A stretch of 61,711 nt of DNA, from NCBI RefSeq assembly GCF_001544755.2, contig NZ_FCOF02000040.1, positions 1 to 61,711 on the forward strand, written 5' to 3'. Positions 8,118 to 16,476 of the stretch are shown in pieces; position 1 is the first letter of the stretch, and every line of letters starts with the position of its first letter. The notes below the pieces were generated by a model that worked only from the letters and a program-made list of their open reading frames with translations, did no database searches and was not told the origin of the DNA. The DNA is from Caballeronia catudaia. GTDB taxonomy: Bacteria; Pseudomonadota; Gammaproteobacteria; Burkholderiales; Burkholderiaceae. A program made the position numbers and the translations under genes.

Positions 8118-8768
8118 ATGTCACTTGTCGTGTACGTTTTCGAGGAAAGCCGGGGTGTTCCGACCCACGAACACGATCTGTTCGAGATCGACGCGGCGGG
8201 CTATTTCGTCGATATGAGCGCGGTCTTCGTCGAGCGGTGCAGTTGCACCACGCCCGTGTCGTCGCGCATTGCTTTCCAGCGTGTCTTGCGCCGCCTCCAG
8301 TCGGGCGACACGCTGATCACGACGCGGCTCTCGAGCCTCGGAAACAGCGTCGCGGACGTCGTCGCGACCATCGACGGACTGGAAAAGCGCGGCATCGGCG
8401 CGGTGTGTCTCGCGTACGGCAAGGACGATCTCTGCTCGGAGGCGGGGCGCAACTTCGTGCAGGCGCTACGGCTCGCGGAAGATCTGGAGCGCGTCACACG
8501 CCGCAGCCGCGCCCGCGAAGCCGCGAGCGCCGCGAAGGAACGCGGCATCGTGCAGGGGCGCCCGAGCTCGCTGACTTCAGCGCAACAGCGCCAGGCGATG
8601 CTCGCGCTCGATGCGGGCCTTTCGGTGACCGAGATCGCGCGTTCCCTCAACACCTCGCGGCAGACCATCATGCGCTTGCGCAACGCTCGCGCGCATCCCG
8701 AGGGCATGGATACGGCCGCTCAAGCCGGCATCCAGCCGGCGCCGCTCGCCGCCAACGATTCGAAGTAG
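8118..8768 (+). CDS. Serine recombinase-like protein without catalytic residues
   Basis: A 216-residue protein with the layout of small serine recombinases: an N-terminal resolvase-like fold (LQSGDTLITTRLSSLGNSVA matches the conserved GDxLxxxxLDRLGRS segment) and a C-terminal helix-turn-helix (SVTEIARSLNTSRQTIMRLR). The catalytic residues are gone: the YxRxS motif reads YVFEE, and the LDRLGR motif reads LSSLGN. It is therefore expected to bind DNA but not cut it, more like a regulator than a resolvase. It lies 304 bp upstream of the large chemotaxis-type hybrid kinase on the same strand. Confidence 0.75.
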   Translation: MSLVVYVFEESRGVPTHEHDLFEIDAAGYFVDMSAVFVERCSCTTPVSSRIAFQRVLRRLQSGDTLITTRLSSLGNSVADVVATIDGLEKRGIGAVCLAYGKDDLCSEAGRNFVQALRLAEDLERVTRRSRAREAASAAKERGIVQGRPSSLTSAQQRQAMLALDAGLSVTEIARSLNTSRQTIMRLRNARAHPEGMDTAAQAGIQPAPLAANDSK

Positions 8769-9072
8769 CGTCGCCGCGCGCATTCTCCTCGATCCGTTCA
8801 TCGCAAGTTTCTGGCTCGTGCGCGAGCGCGGCGCCAATGGTGCGTGCGGCATGCGCCTTTGACCGCCATCCACCGCCGAACGGCCGTGTTGCGTACACTA
8901 CAATCGTGACCGATACAACGCGAATGCGGCCGAGCGCCGCCGTGCGTCCCGAAGCGGACATCGCGCGAGAAGACGCGCGGCCGCGGCGGCCCGGCAACTG
9001 CTCACGAACGAACTCGAAGAACATGCGTGTCGATCACAAAGAAGATGGGATGACCCCGGAGGATTCGGATCT
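8769..9072. other. Gap before the hybrid kinase
   Basis: About 300 bp. A TACAAT hexamer near 8900 could be a -10 element but no convincing -35 pairs with it. A 17-codon open frame (ATG at 9023, MRVDHKEDGMTPEDSDL) ends with a TGA that overlaps the ATG of the next gene; it lacks a clear ribosome binding site and is not called as a gene. Confidence 0.4.
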
Positions 9073-12000
9073 ATGACCAGCAGCCGTTCGAAGGCGGCGC
9101 CTTCCGAAAATTTCCAGCCCTTGCCGTTCGCCGTGGTGGGCATGGGCGCGTCCGCGGGCGGCATCGAGGCGTTGCTCAATTTCTTCGAGAATGCGCCGTC
9201 CGACATGGACATGGCGTTCGTCGTGATCGTCCATTTGCCGGCGAATCATATGAGCCGCGCCGACGAAGTCCTGCAGCGCGTGACGGACATGCCCGTCAAA
9301 CAGGTCGCGAGCACCACCGCGATCGAGAAGAACCACATCTATATCAATGCGCCGGGCAAGCATCTGGAGATGTCGGAAGGACGCCTGGAGGCGCTGGACC
9401 GCGCGGGCGCGCAAAGCTCGCCCACGACGATCGATCACTTCTTCGCCACGCTCGCCACCGCGCACGGCACGCGCTCGATCGGCATCGTGATGTCGGGCTC
9501 GGGCTCCGATGGCGCCGCGGGTCTTTCGCGCATCAAGGAAATGGGCGGCATCACGGTCGCGCAGAAGCCCGAAGACGCGCATTTCGCCGAAATGCCGCAG
9601 CACGCGATCACCACGCGCCAGGTGGATTTCATCCTGCCCGCGGCGGAAATGCCGGAGAAGCTGCTCGACCTCTGGAACAACGCGAAGAAAATCCATCTGC
9701 CGATTACGGACAGCGGCGAATCGGCGGAAAAGGATCAGACGCCCGCGGCCGGCAGCGCGGAGCGCGCGCTCTCCGACGTGCTCATGCAACTGCGCGTGCG
9801 CACGGGCCACGACTTCCGCCATTACAAGCGCGCGACCATTCTGCGGCGCATCGAGCGGCGCATGCAGGTGAACGGGCTGCGCGACATCGGTGCGTACCGC
9901 GACTTCCTGCGCGCCAATCCCGACGAAACCACGTCGCTGCTCGCCGACATGCTGATCGGCGTGACGCAGTTCTTCCGCGACCGCGATGCGTTCGATGCGC
10001 TGCGGCGCGATGTCGTCCCCACATTGCTGGACGCGACCAAGGGCGAAATGCAACTGCGCGTCTGGGTGCCCGGCTGCTCGACGGGCGAGGAAGCCTATTC
10101 GCTCGCGATCATGCTCGCGCAGGCGCGCGAATCCGCCGGCTTCGAGACGACCTATCAGGTCTTCGCCACCGATATCGACGAGCCCGCCATTGCGCAGGCG
10201 CGGGCCGGTTCGTATCTCGGCTCGATTTCGAGCGACGTGCCCGCCGATCTCCTGCGCCGCTATTTCAAGCAGGAAGGCGGGCGCTATCAGATCGTGAAAT
10301 CCGTGCGCGAGCGCATTCTGTTCGCCGCGCACAGCCTGCTGCGCGATCCGCCGTTCTCCCATCTCGACCTGATCTCGTGCCGCAACGTGCTGATCTATCT
10401 CGATCGCGCGGTGCAGCGGCAAGTGCTCGAACTGTTCCATTTCGCGTTGCGCGCGGGCGGCTATCTCTTTCTCGGCACGGCCGAATCCGCCGATACCGCC
10501 GACGACCTCTTCTCCATCGTCGATAAAAAGAGCCGCATCTACCGCGCGCGCACGGTGCTGAACCGCGTGAAGCCGCCGGTCGCGTTTCCGTCGCTCGGAC
10601 CGTCGAACATCGGGCCGCGCGAGGACATTTCTCCGTCGACGGTGCAGGCGAGTATCTCGAGCGGGCCGGAGGCGCCGGAGCGCCGCAATTTCTCGTTCGC
10701 GGCGCTGCATCAGCGCGTGCTTGAGGAATACGCGCCGCCGAGCGTCGTCGTCGACCGCGATTCGAACATCGTTCATCTCTCCGCCACGGCGGGCCGTTTC
10801 CTGCGGCACGGCGGCGGCGAGCTCTCTTCGAGCATCATGGCGCTGGTGCTGCCGGAGCTCAGGCTCGATCTGCGCACGACGCTGTTTCGGGCGCATCAGA
10901 CGGGCAGCAGTGTCGAGGCGCGGCGCGTCAAGCTGATTCAGGACGGCCGCACGGTGTGGGTCAACATGACGGTGCGCCCGTTCCACGATGCAGGCGTGAA
11001 CGCGGACTTTTTCCTCGTGCTGTTCGACGAAGTGCAGGAGCATATGGCAGACGAAGGACTGCCCGAAGACAAGGGACAGGACCCGCTCCTGATGCAGCTC
11101 GAACGCGAGCTGCATCACACGCGCGAGCAACTCGCGACGACCATCGAGCAGCACGAGACGACGGTCGAGGAGCTGAAGGCGTCCAACGAAGAACTGCAGG
11201 CGATCAACGAAGAACTGCGCTCCGCGACCGAAGAGCTCGAAAGCAGCAAGGAAGAGCTGCAATCGGTGAACGAGGAGCTGACCACGGTCAACGCCGAGTT
11301 GCAGGCGCGCGTCGAAGACACCGCGAAGGCGAACGACGACCTGCAGAACATCATCGCGTCGACGGAAATCGCCACCGTGTTCGTCGACAAGCAGATTCGC
11401 GTCAAGCGCTTCACCGCGAGCGCGACGCGCGTGTTCAAGCTGATCGATGTCGATATCGGCCGCTCGCTCTTCGACATCACGCATTCGCTGCGCTATTCGT
11501 CGCTCGCGGACGACGTGAAGCAGGCGTTCGAAACCCTCAAGCTGATCGAGCGCGAAGTCGAAAGCTCGGACGGCAAGTGGTATCTGATGCGGCTTCTGCC
11601 GTATCGCACGGCCGATGACCGCATCGACGGCGCGGTGCTCACGCTCATCGACATCACGGCGCGGCATCTGGCCGAGGAATCGGCGCGCATCGGCGAGCAG
11701 CGTCTGCGGCTCGTCGCTCAATCGACCAACGACTACGCGATCATCGTGCAGGACCCGAACGGCGTGATCGTCACGTGGAACGCGGGCGCCGAGCGCATCT
11801 TCGGCTTCGCGGAGAAGGAAGTGGTCGGCAAGAACATCGCGCTGATCTACTCGCAGGACGACCGCGCGGCGCGCGTGCCCGCACATGAACGCGATATCGC
11901 CGCGAGCGAAGGACGCGCCGACGACGAACGCTGGCACGTCACGCGCGACGAGCGCCGCGTCTATTGCAGCGGCGTGGTGACGCCGATCTCGGACCCGTCG

Positions 12001-13242
12001 TTCACGGGCTTCGCGAAGATCGCGCGTGATCTGACCGAGCGCAAGCTGCGCGAGGACGCGAACCGCGACGCGCTCGCGCACGAGCACGCCGAGCGCGAGA
12101 AGGAAACGCTCTCGAATCAGCTCAAGGACGACTTCATCGCGATGCTGTCGCACGAGCTCAAGCATCCGCTGAATCTGATCGGCATGAAGGCGGAAATCCT
12201 GCCGCGCCTGCCGGAAACGCGCGGCATCGAAGCGGTGCAGGAGACCGCGGATTCGATCCGCCGCGCGGTGCGTGGCCAGGCGCAGATCATCGACGATCTG
12301 CTCGATCTCTCGCGCGTGCGCACCGGCAAGCTCGCGCTCAGCATCGTTCCCGTGGATGTCGCCGCGGTGCTCGCGCGCATCGTCGACGTGAGCGAGACCG
12401 AAGCGGCGCAGCGCGAAATCCGCCTGCGCACGACCCATCCGGGCGAGCCGATCTACGCTTTCGCCGACACGGTGCGCTGCGAGCAGATTCTCTGGAATCT
12501 CGTGTCGAACGCGCTCAAGTTCACGGATCACGGCGGCGCGGTCGATTTGACGATCGCGCGCGACGGCGGCATGGTGCGCATCGATGTCGCCGATACGGGG
12601 CAGGGCATCGAAGCGTCCGCGCTGCCGCATATCTTCGACATGTACCGGCAAGGCACGCGCAATCCGACCGCGGCGGGGCTGGGCATCGGGCTCGCGCTCG
12701 CGAAGCAGCTCGTGGAGATGCACGGCGGACGCATCGAGGCGCGTTCCGACGGACTCGGGCACGGCTCGACGCTGTCGGTGTGGCTGCCGGCGGCGGCCAC
12801 GCAGGGAACCGCCCCGGCGCTGCGTGAAGGAGGCCGGGCGCGGCCGGTGGCGGGCGCGCGCATCCTGCTCGTCGACAACGACAGCGAGTCGACCGCTTCG
12901 TTTGCCGCGCTGCTCGGGCTGGAGCAGGCGGCGGTGCAGGTGGCGTCGAGCGCGGAACAGGCGCTCGACGTGCTCTCGAAAACTCCTGTCGATGCGTTGA
13001 TCTCGGACATCCAGTTGCCCGGCATCGACGGATACGAGCTTCTCAGGCGCGTGCGCGCCACGCCCCTGCTCGCCGGCATGAAGGCGATCGCGGTGACCGC
13101 TTTCGGCCGCGAAGAGGACAAGCGCGCGGCACGGCACGCGGGCTTCGACGCGCATCTGAACAAACCGGTGGATTTTCCGGAACTGCTACATACGCTCGAT
13201 TTGTTACTGGATCCGGTTCGTCGCGCAGAAAGCAAGGCTTGA
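9073..13242 (+). CDS. CheB-CheR-PAS-histidine kinase-receiver hybrid
   Basis: A 1389-residue signalling protein. In order: a CheB methylesterase domain (about 18-200; Ser27 in GASAGG, His54, Asp in MSGSGSDG), a CheR methyltransferase domain (about 230-490; SAM loop WVPGCSTGEEAYSLA near 330), a long coiled coil (about 675-770, repeats of EELxxxNEEL), PAS domains (about 765-990), a HisKA/HATPase kinase (phospho-His in LSHELKHPL near 1024; N box NLVSNALKF; G boxes DTGQGIE and GLGIGLALA) and a receiver (ILLVDNDSE near 1263, phospho-Asp in SDIQLPGIDG near 1311, conserved LNKP). The family is cytosolic and known from alpha- and betaproteobacteria, with inputs mostly unknown. GGAGGA precedes the ATG. 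The next gene, another CheB-like protein, follows 50 bp downstream. Confidence 0.95.
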   Translation: MTSSRSKAAPSENFQPLPFAVVGMGASAGGIEALLNFFENAPSDMDMAFVVIVHLPANHMSRADEVLQRVTDMPVKQVASTTAIEKNHIYINAPGKHLEMSEGRLEALDRAGAQSSPTTIDHFFATLATAHGTRSIGIVMSGSGSDGAAGLSRIKEMGGITVAQKPEDAHFAEMPQHAITTRQVDFILPAAEMPEKLLDLWNNAKKIHLPITDSGESAEKDQTPAAGSAERALSDVLMQLRVRTGHDFRHYKRATILRRIERRMQVNGLRDIGAYRDFLRANPDETTSLLADMLIGVTQFFRDRDAFDALRRDVVPTLLDATKGEMQLRVWVPGCSTGEEAYSLAIMLAQARESAGFETTYQVFATDIDEPAIAQARAGSYLGSISSDVPADLLRRYFKQEGGRYQIVKSVRERILFAAHSLLRDPPFSHLDLISCRNVLIYLDRAVQRQVLELFHFALRAGGYLFLGTAESADTADDLFSIVDKKSRIYRARTVLNRVKPPVAFPSLGPSNIGPREDISPSTVQASISSGPEAPERRNFSFAALHQRVLEEYAPPSVVVDRDSNIVHLSATAGRFLRHGGGELSSSIMALVLPELRLDLRTTLFRAHQTGSSVEARRVKLIQDGRTVWVNMTVRPFHDAGVNADFFLVLFDEVQEHMADEGLPEDKGQDPLLMQLERELHHTREQLATTIEQHETTVEELKASNEELQAINEELRSATEELESSKEELQSVNEELTTVNAELQARVEDTAKANDDLQNIIASTEIATVFVDKQIRVKRFTASATRVFKLIDVDIGRSLFDITHSLRYSSLADDVKQAFETLKLIEREVESSDGKWYLMRLLPYRTADDRIDGAVLTLIDITARHLAEESARIGEQRLRLVAQSTNDYAIIVQDPNGVIVTWNAGAERIFGFAEKEVVGKNIALIYSQDDRAARVPAHERDIAASEGRADDERWHVTRDERRVYCSGVVTPISDPSFTGFAKIARDLTERKLREDANRDALAHEHAEREKETLSNQLKDDFIAMLSHELKHPLNLIGMKAEILPRLPETRGIEAVQETADSIRRAVRGQAQIIDDLLDLSRVRTGKLALSIVPVDVAAVLARIVDVSETEAAQREIRLRTTHPGEPIYAFADTVRCEQILWNLVSNALKFTDHGGAVDLTIARDGGMVRIDVADTGQGIEASALPHIFDMYRQGTRNPTAAGLGIGLALAKQLVEMHGGRIEARSDGLGHGSTLSVWLPAAATQGTAPALREGGRARPVAGARILLVDNDSESTASFAALLGLEQAAVQVASSAEQALDVLSKTPVDALISDIQLPGIDGYELLRRVRATPLLAGMKAIAVTAFGREEDKRAARHAGFDAHLNKPVDFPELLHTLDLLLDPVRRAESKA

Positions 13243-13292
13243 CGGTTGCACCCGGCCCGCGGATTGCTTCCTCTCTACGATCAGGAGGGTGT

Positions 13293-14297
13293 ATGGCGGA
13301 ACGGGACATCGTGGTCATCGGCGCCTCGCGGGGCGGTTTTCAGGGTCTCAAGGTGCTCGTCAGCCAGCTTCCGGCCGACCTGCCCGCGGCGGTTTTCATC
13401 GTATTGCATATCGGCCGGCATGCGAGCGTGCTTCCCGATCTGCTGACTGGCTGGGGCCCATTGACCGCGCGTTATGCCACGCACGGTGAAGCGGTCCAGC
13501 GCGGCACGATTCGCGTCGCGCCGCCGGACCGGCATCTGGTGCTGTCGGAAGGACGCGTCTGGCTCAACGACGGCGCCAAGGAAAACTTCGCACGTCCCGC
13601 CGCCGATCCGCTCTTTCGCAGCGCGGCGATGGAATACGGCGCACGCGTGGTCGGCGTCGTGATGAGCGGCGATCTCGACGACGGCGCGGCCGGTCTAGCG
13701 AACATCCGCGCGCAGCAGGGTTTCGCCATCGTCCAGAATCCCGCCGATTGCGAATCGCCCGGCATGCCGCGCGCCGCGCTCGAGTCCTGCGGCGCGGACC
13801 TGCTCTGCTCCGAGCACGAACTCTCGCGATGCATTCAGGCCGCGGTGAAAGGCACGAAGGCGGAATCCGTATGGAAGGAAGCGGAGATGAGCAAGCGCGT
13901 ATTCGAACAGGAGGCTCGCATCGCGGCGAGCGGCATAGCCGATCCCGAGACGCTCGACGAGGTCGGCGTGCGTTCGGCGCTGACCTGTCCCGATTGCGGC
14001 GGCGCGCTGTGGCGCATCAAGGACGATCGTCCGATGCGTTATCGCTGTCACACCGGGCACGCGTTCACGGGTCTTTCGCTGGAGGACGGCATCGAGTCGC
14101 GCACGGAGGAGGCCGTATGGTCCGCCATTCGCGCGGTGCACGAGCGCGTCATCTTTGCAAGGGAACGTCAGCGCTGGGCGGAGCGGGCGGGTAATCAGGA
14201 ACAGATCGATATCGAGCAGGCGCGTATCGAAGAAGGCGAGCGTGTCGCGGATCTGCTGCGCGAAGCGATGCAGGCCACGGCGGCGTCGGCGGACTGA
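13293..14297 (+). CDS. CheB-type methylesterase with C-terminal Cys/His module
   Basis: A 334-residue protein. Residues 1-190 are a CheB esterase domain with the catalytic Ser12 (GASRGG), His39 (VLHIGRH) and an Asp in MSGDLDDGAAG, but without the N-terminal receiver of classical CheB. Residues ~230-262 hold CPDCGG and RYRCHTGHAF, a probable zinc-binding ribbon, followed by a helical tail rich in Glu/Arg. The ATG after AGGAGGG was chosen; the longer in-frame start overlaps the upstream gene. It likely works with the upstream hybrid kinase, since no receptor, CheA or CheW is present. Confidence 0.88.
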   Translation: MAERDIVVIGASRGGFQGLKVLVSQLPADLPAAVFIVLHIGRHASVLPDLLTGWGPLTARYATHGEAVQRGTIRVAPPDRHLVLSEGRVWLNDGAKENFARPAADPLFRSAAMEYGARVVGVVMSGDLDDGAAGLANIRAQQGFAIVQNPADCESPGMPRAALESCGADLLCSEHELSRCIQAAVKGTKAESVWKEAEMSKRVFEQEARIAASGIADPETLDEVGVRSALTCPDCGGALWRIKDDRPMRYRCHTGHAFTGLSLEDGIESRTEEAVWSAIRAVHERVIFARERQRWAERAGNQEQIDIEQARIEEGERVADLLREAMQATAASAD

Positions 14298-14323
14298 GCG
14301 AAGCCTGAGCGCAGGAGGTTCAA

Positions 14324-14566
14324 TTGGATCTCGAGGCGGAGAGCGAGTTGCTACGAAAGGCCGATCGGGACATCGAGGCGGGACGGGCGCGCATCGAACG
14401 CCAGAAAGCGATAGTGAGGCGTTTCGTTTGCGCGGGCCACGATATCGAAAGCGCAGTCGCGTTGCTGAAGAGCCTGGAAGGCGCGCTCGAAGCGATGCAG
14501 GCGCATCGCGTGCTCATCGAAGAACACGTTGCGCATTTGCAGCGTGAACGAACGAAGTCGTGTTAG
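14324..14566 (+). CDS. Small helical protein next to CheB
   Basis: An 80-residue, almost wholly helical protein (MDLEAESELLRKADRDIEAG..., two predicted long helices with a turn near CAGHD) starting with TTG behind a strong AGGAGG site. It is 26 bp downstream of the CheB-like gene, so it is probably the last gene of that operon. Helical hairpins of this type bind partner proteins; a role as a small adaptor for the CheB-like protein or the kinase is a guess. No family recognised. Confidence 0.65.
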   Translation: MDLEAESELLRKADRDIEAGRARIERQKAIVRRFVCAGHDIESAVALLKSLEGALEAMQAHRVLIEEHVAHLQRERTKSC

Positions 14567-14606
14567 CAGGCGGGCAGCGCCCTTCGCCGGCCTCTCGTTT
14601 CACCGG

Positions 14607-14628
14607 CTCCGCGCCCGTGCGCGCGGAG
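14607..14628. terminator. Hairpin between convergent genes
   Basis: CTCCGCGC and GCGCGGAG form an 8-bp GC stem around a 6-base loop between the convergent CheB operon and the SDR gene. There is no T-run longer than two, so it may terminate weakly or in a Rho-dependent way. Confidence 0.4.
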
Positions 14629-14671
14629 TCCTTGCTTACCTCCTGTTCAGCATTCGCTGTGCCGACGAGCA

Positions 14672-15541
14672 CTAGATGATGGGCTTGCCGCCCGTCACCG
14701 CGATGGTCGCGCCCGACGTGTAACTCGCCTCGTCCGATGCGAGCATCACATACGCGGCAGCGAGTTCGGCGGGCTGGCCGGGGCGTTTCATCGGCGTCTG
14801 ATTGCCGAAGTTTTCGACGCTCGACGGCGGCATCGTCGACGGAATCAGCGGTGTCCAGATCGGACCCGGCGCGACGCAGTTCACGCGAATGCCGCGCTCG
14901 GCGAGCAGTTGCGCGAGGCCGCCGGTGAAGTTCTGGATCGCGCCCTTCGTGCTCGCATAGGCGATGAGTCCGGGGTTCGGCGCATCGGCGTTGACGGACG
15001 TCGTGTTGACGATCGCACCGCCCGCCTTCATGTGCGCGAGCGCGGCCTTCGTGATGCGGAACATCGCGCCGATGTTGGTCGAATAGGTCTTGTCCCATTC
15101 GTCGTCGCTGATGTCTTCGAGCTTGTCGTAGGTCGCCTGATAAGCCGCGTTGTTGACGAGCACGTCGATGCGCCCGAACGCTTGCGCGGTCTTCGCGACG
15201 AGCTCCTTGCAATGCGCGCGGTCGGTGATGTCGCCGGGCAACAGCAGCGCGCGGCGTCCCGCCTTCTCGACCCAGCGCGCGGTTTCCTCCGCGTCGGCGT
15301 GCTCGTTGAGATAGGCGATGGCGACATCCGCGCCTTCACGCGCATAGGCGATCGCCACCGCGCGCCCGATGCCGCTGTCCGCGCCCGTGATGAGCGCGAC
15401 TTTGCCTTCGAGCTTGCTGCTGCCCTTGTAGCTCGATTCGCCGTGATCGGGCTGCGGGTTCATCGGGGCGGTGAGTCCTGGGCGGTTGTCCTGTTGCTGC
15501 GACGGCAGGGGCGGGCGCGGGTATTGGCTGGTATCGGTCAT
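14672..15541 (-). CDS. SDR family oxidoreductase, YghA/stress-protein-39 type
   Basis: A 289-residue SDR with an N-terminal proline-rich extension (MTDTSQYPRPPLPSQQQDNR...) typical of the YghA / general stress protein 39 subgroup. Visible motifs: TGADSGIG, NNAAYQ, the catalytic Ser in NTTSVN, YASTK (YxxxK) and the C-terminal TGGKPII. These enzymes reduce aldehydes or sugars with NADPH and are often stress-induced. The ATG starting MTDTSQ was chosen from family length. No operon partner is obvious. Confidence 0.9.
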   Translation of the reverse strand: MTDTSQYPRPPLPSQQQDNRPGLTAPMNPQPDHGESSYKGSSKLEGKVALITGADSGIGRAVAIAYAREGADVAIAYLNEHADAEETARWVEKAGRRALLLPGDITDRAHCKELVAKTAQAFGRIDVLVNNAAYQATYDKLEDISDDEWDKTYSTNIGAMFRITKAALAHMKAGGAIVNTTSVNADAPNPGLIAYASTKGAIQNFTGGLAQLLAERGIRVNCVAPGPIWTPLIPSTMPPSSVENFGNQTPMKRPGQPAELAAAYVMLASDEASYTSGATIAVTGGKPII

Positions 15542-15684
15542 GATGATGGGCCTCAAAAAGACGACCGCTCGCGCGGCCATGCCATCGGTTGAGCATTGGG
15601 CGTTCCAGCGTGCACACACATTGGCGAATATTTAGGAATGCAATGAAATCAGGACGTGCTTAGGCCCATGACGAACACAGTGAA

Positions 15685-15942
15685 TCACGCCTCTTCCGCG
15701 AGCCGTAGTGAGGCTTCGAGGACGTCGCCGCTTTTGTCGATGAAGTCGCGCGCCCACTCCGCGATTGCCGTCTCCGCGGCTGTCATCGTCGGCCTGACGA
15801 TGTGGCTATGAAAGGTCACCTTCGTGACATCGGCGTGCCGCCTGTAATCGTTGCGGCGGGAAAAACGCGCATCGCCCGTCCAGCCGTCCCCTGGAACCGG
15901 CTCCGGGAATACCTCGAGGAAATATATACCCATTGAATACAT
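15685..15942 (-). CDS. Small protein of unknown function
   Basis: An 85-residue protein (MYSMGIYFLEVFPEPVPGDG...). GGAGG lies five bases upstream of the chosen ATG. It has no signal peptide or membrane helix; the C-terminal half is helical (TAAETAIAEWARDFIDKSGD). It is transcribed in the same direction as the small gene upstream (77 bp apart). Not recognised. Confidence 0.55.
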   Translation of the reverse strand: MYSMGIYFLEVFPEPVPGDGWTGDARFSRRNDYRRHADVTKVTFHSHIVRPTMTAAETAIAEWARDFIDKSGDVLEASLRLAEEA

Positions 15943-16018
15943 GAACGCCTCCGCGGGAGCGCATGTACCTTTTGTCCAGCATAGAACGCTCCACGTCGGC
16001 CGGATGGACATATCGCGG

Positions 16019-16264
16019 TCAGCGTTCTGCAATGCGCCGCAAGACCGCCTCGACCTTCGCGATCGCGAGATCCGGATTGCCGGCGAGCGCGGTTGCGCGC
16101 GCCATCATCAGCGCGTAGCGGTCGGTAGATTGAAGATCGAGCGAGAGCGTGATCTGATCGACCATACTGCTGACTTCGATGATCACCGCGTTTTCCAGGC
16201 GCGAGCCGCCCGGCGCGTTGTGCTGAAGAGCCGCCAGCTTGAAAAGATAATCCCGTGCTTCCAT
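16019..16264 (-). CDS. Small protein of unknown function
   Basis: An 81-residue protein starting MEARDYLFKLAALQHNAPGG, ending with a helix LAIAKVEAVLRRIAER. The start is set by a GGAG motif; a longer frame upstream overlaps the region of the exporter leader. It may be cotranscribed with the next small gene. No family recognised. Confidence 0.55.
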   Translation of the reverse strand: MEARDYLFKLAALQHNAPGGSRLENAVIIEVSSMVDQITLSLDLQSTDRYALMMARATALAGNPDLAIAKVEAVLRRIAER

Positions 16265-16386
16265 GAACGCTCCGAGTCGCAAGCGGCGGCCTATTGGTGT
16301 CGAGCATTGTTCGTGCCAAGGCTTCGACGCGCGGGCGGGCGCACGGGTTGCTGGCAAAGCACGGGTCGTCAGCGGGAGGAAACCCA

Positions 16387-16476
16387 ATGAATCGATTCTA
16401 TCGGTCAACCATGACGCTCGCGCTCGCTTGCGCGTGCATGTCGGGCGCGGCGAAACGCAAGGACTGGAAGGAGTGA
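16387..16476 (+). CDS. 29-residue leader peptide coupled to the ABC exporter
   Basis: A short frame, MNRFYRSTMTLALACACMSG then AAKRKDWKE, with a strong GGGAGGA site six bases upstream of its ATG. Its TGA overlaps the GTG start of the exporter (GTGA), the arrangement of translational coupling. The first 20 residues look like a signal peptide or lipoprotein leader. It is either a true leader/regulatory peptide or the remains of a secreted-protein gene whose 3' part was replaced by the exporter. Confidence 0.5.
   Translation: MNRFYRSTMTLALACACMSGAAKRKDWKE

Noticed and set aside
9034..13155. A 1373-codon minus-strand frame across the hybrid kinase gene
   Set aside because: It is an Arg/Ala/His-rich shadow of the plus-strand gene, which has clear domains throughout.
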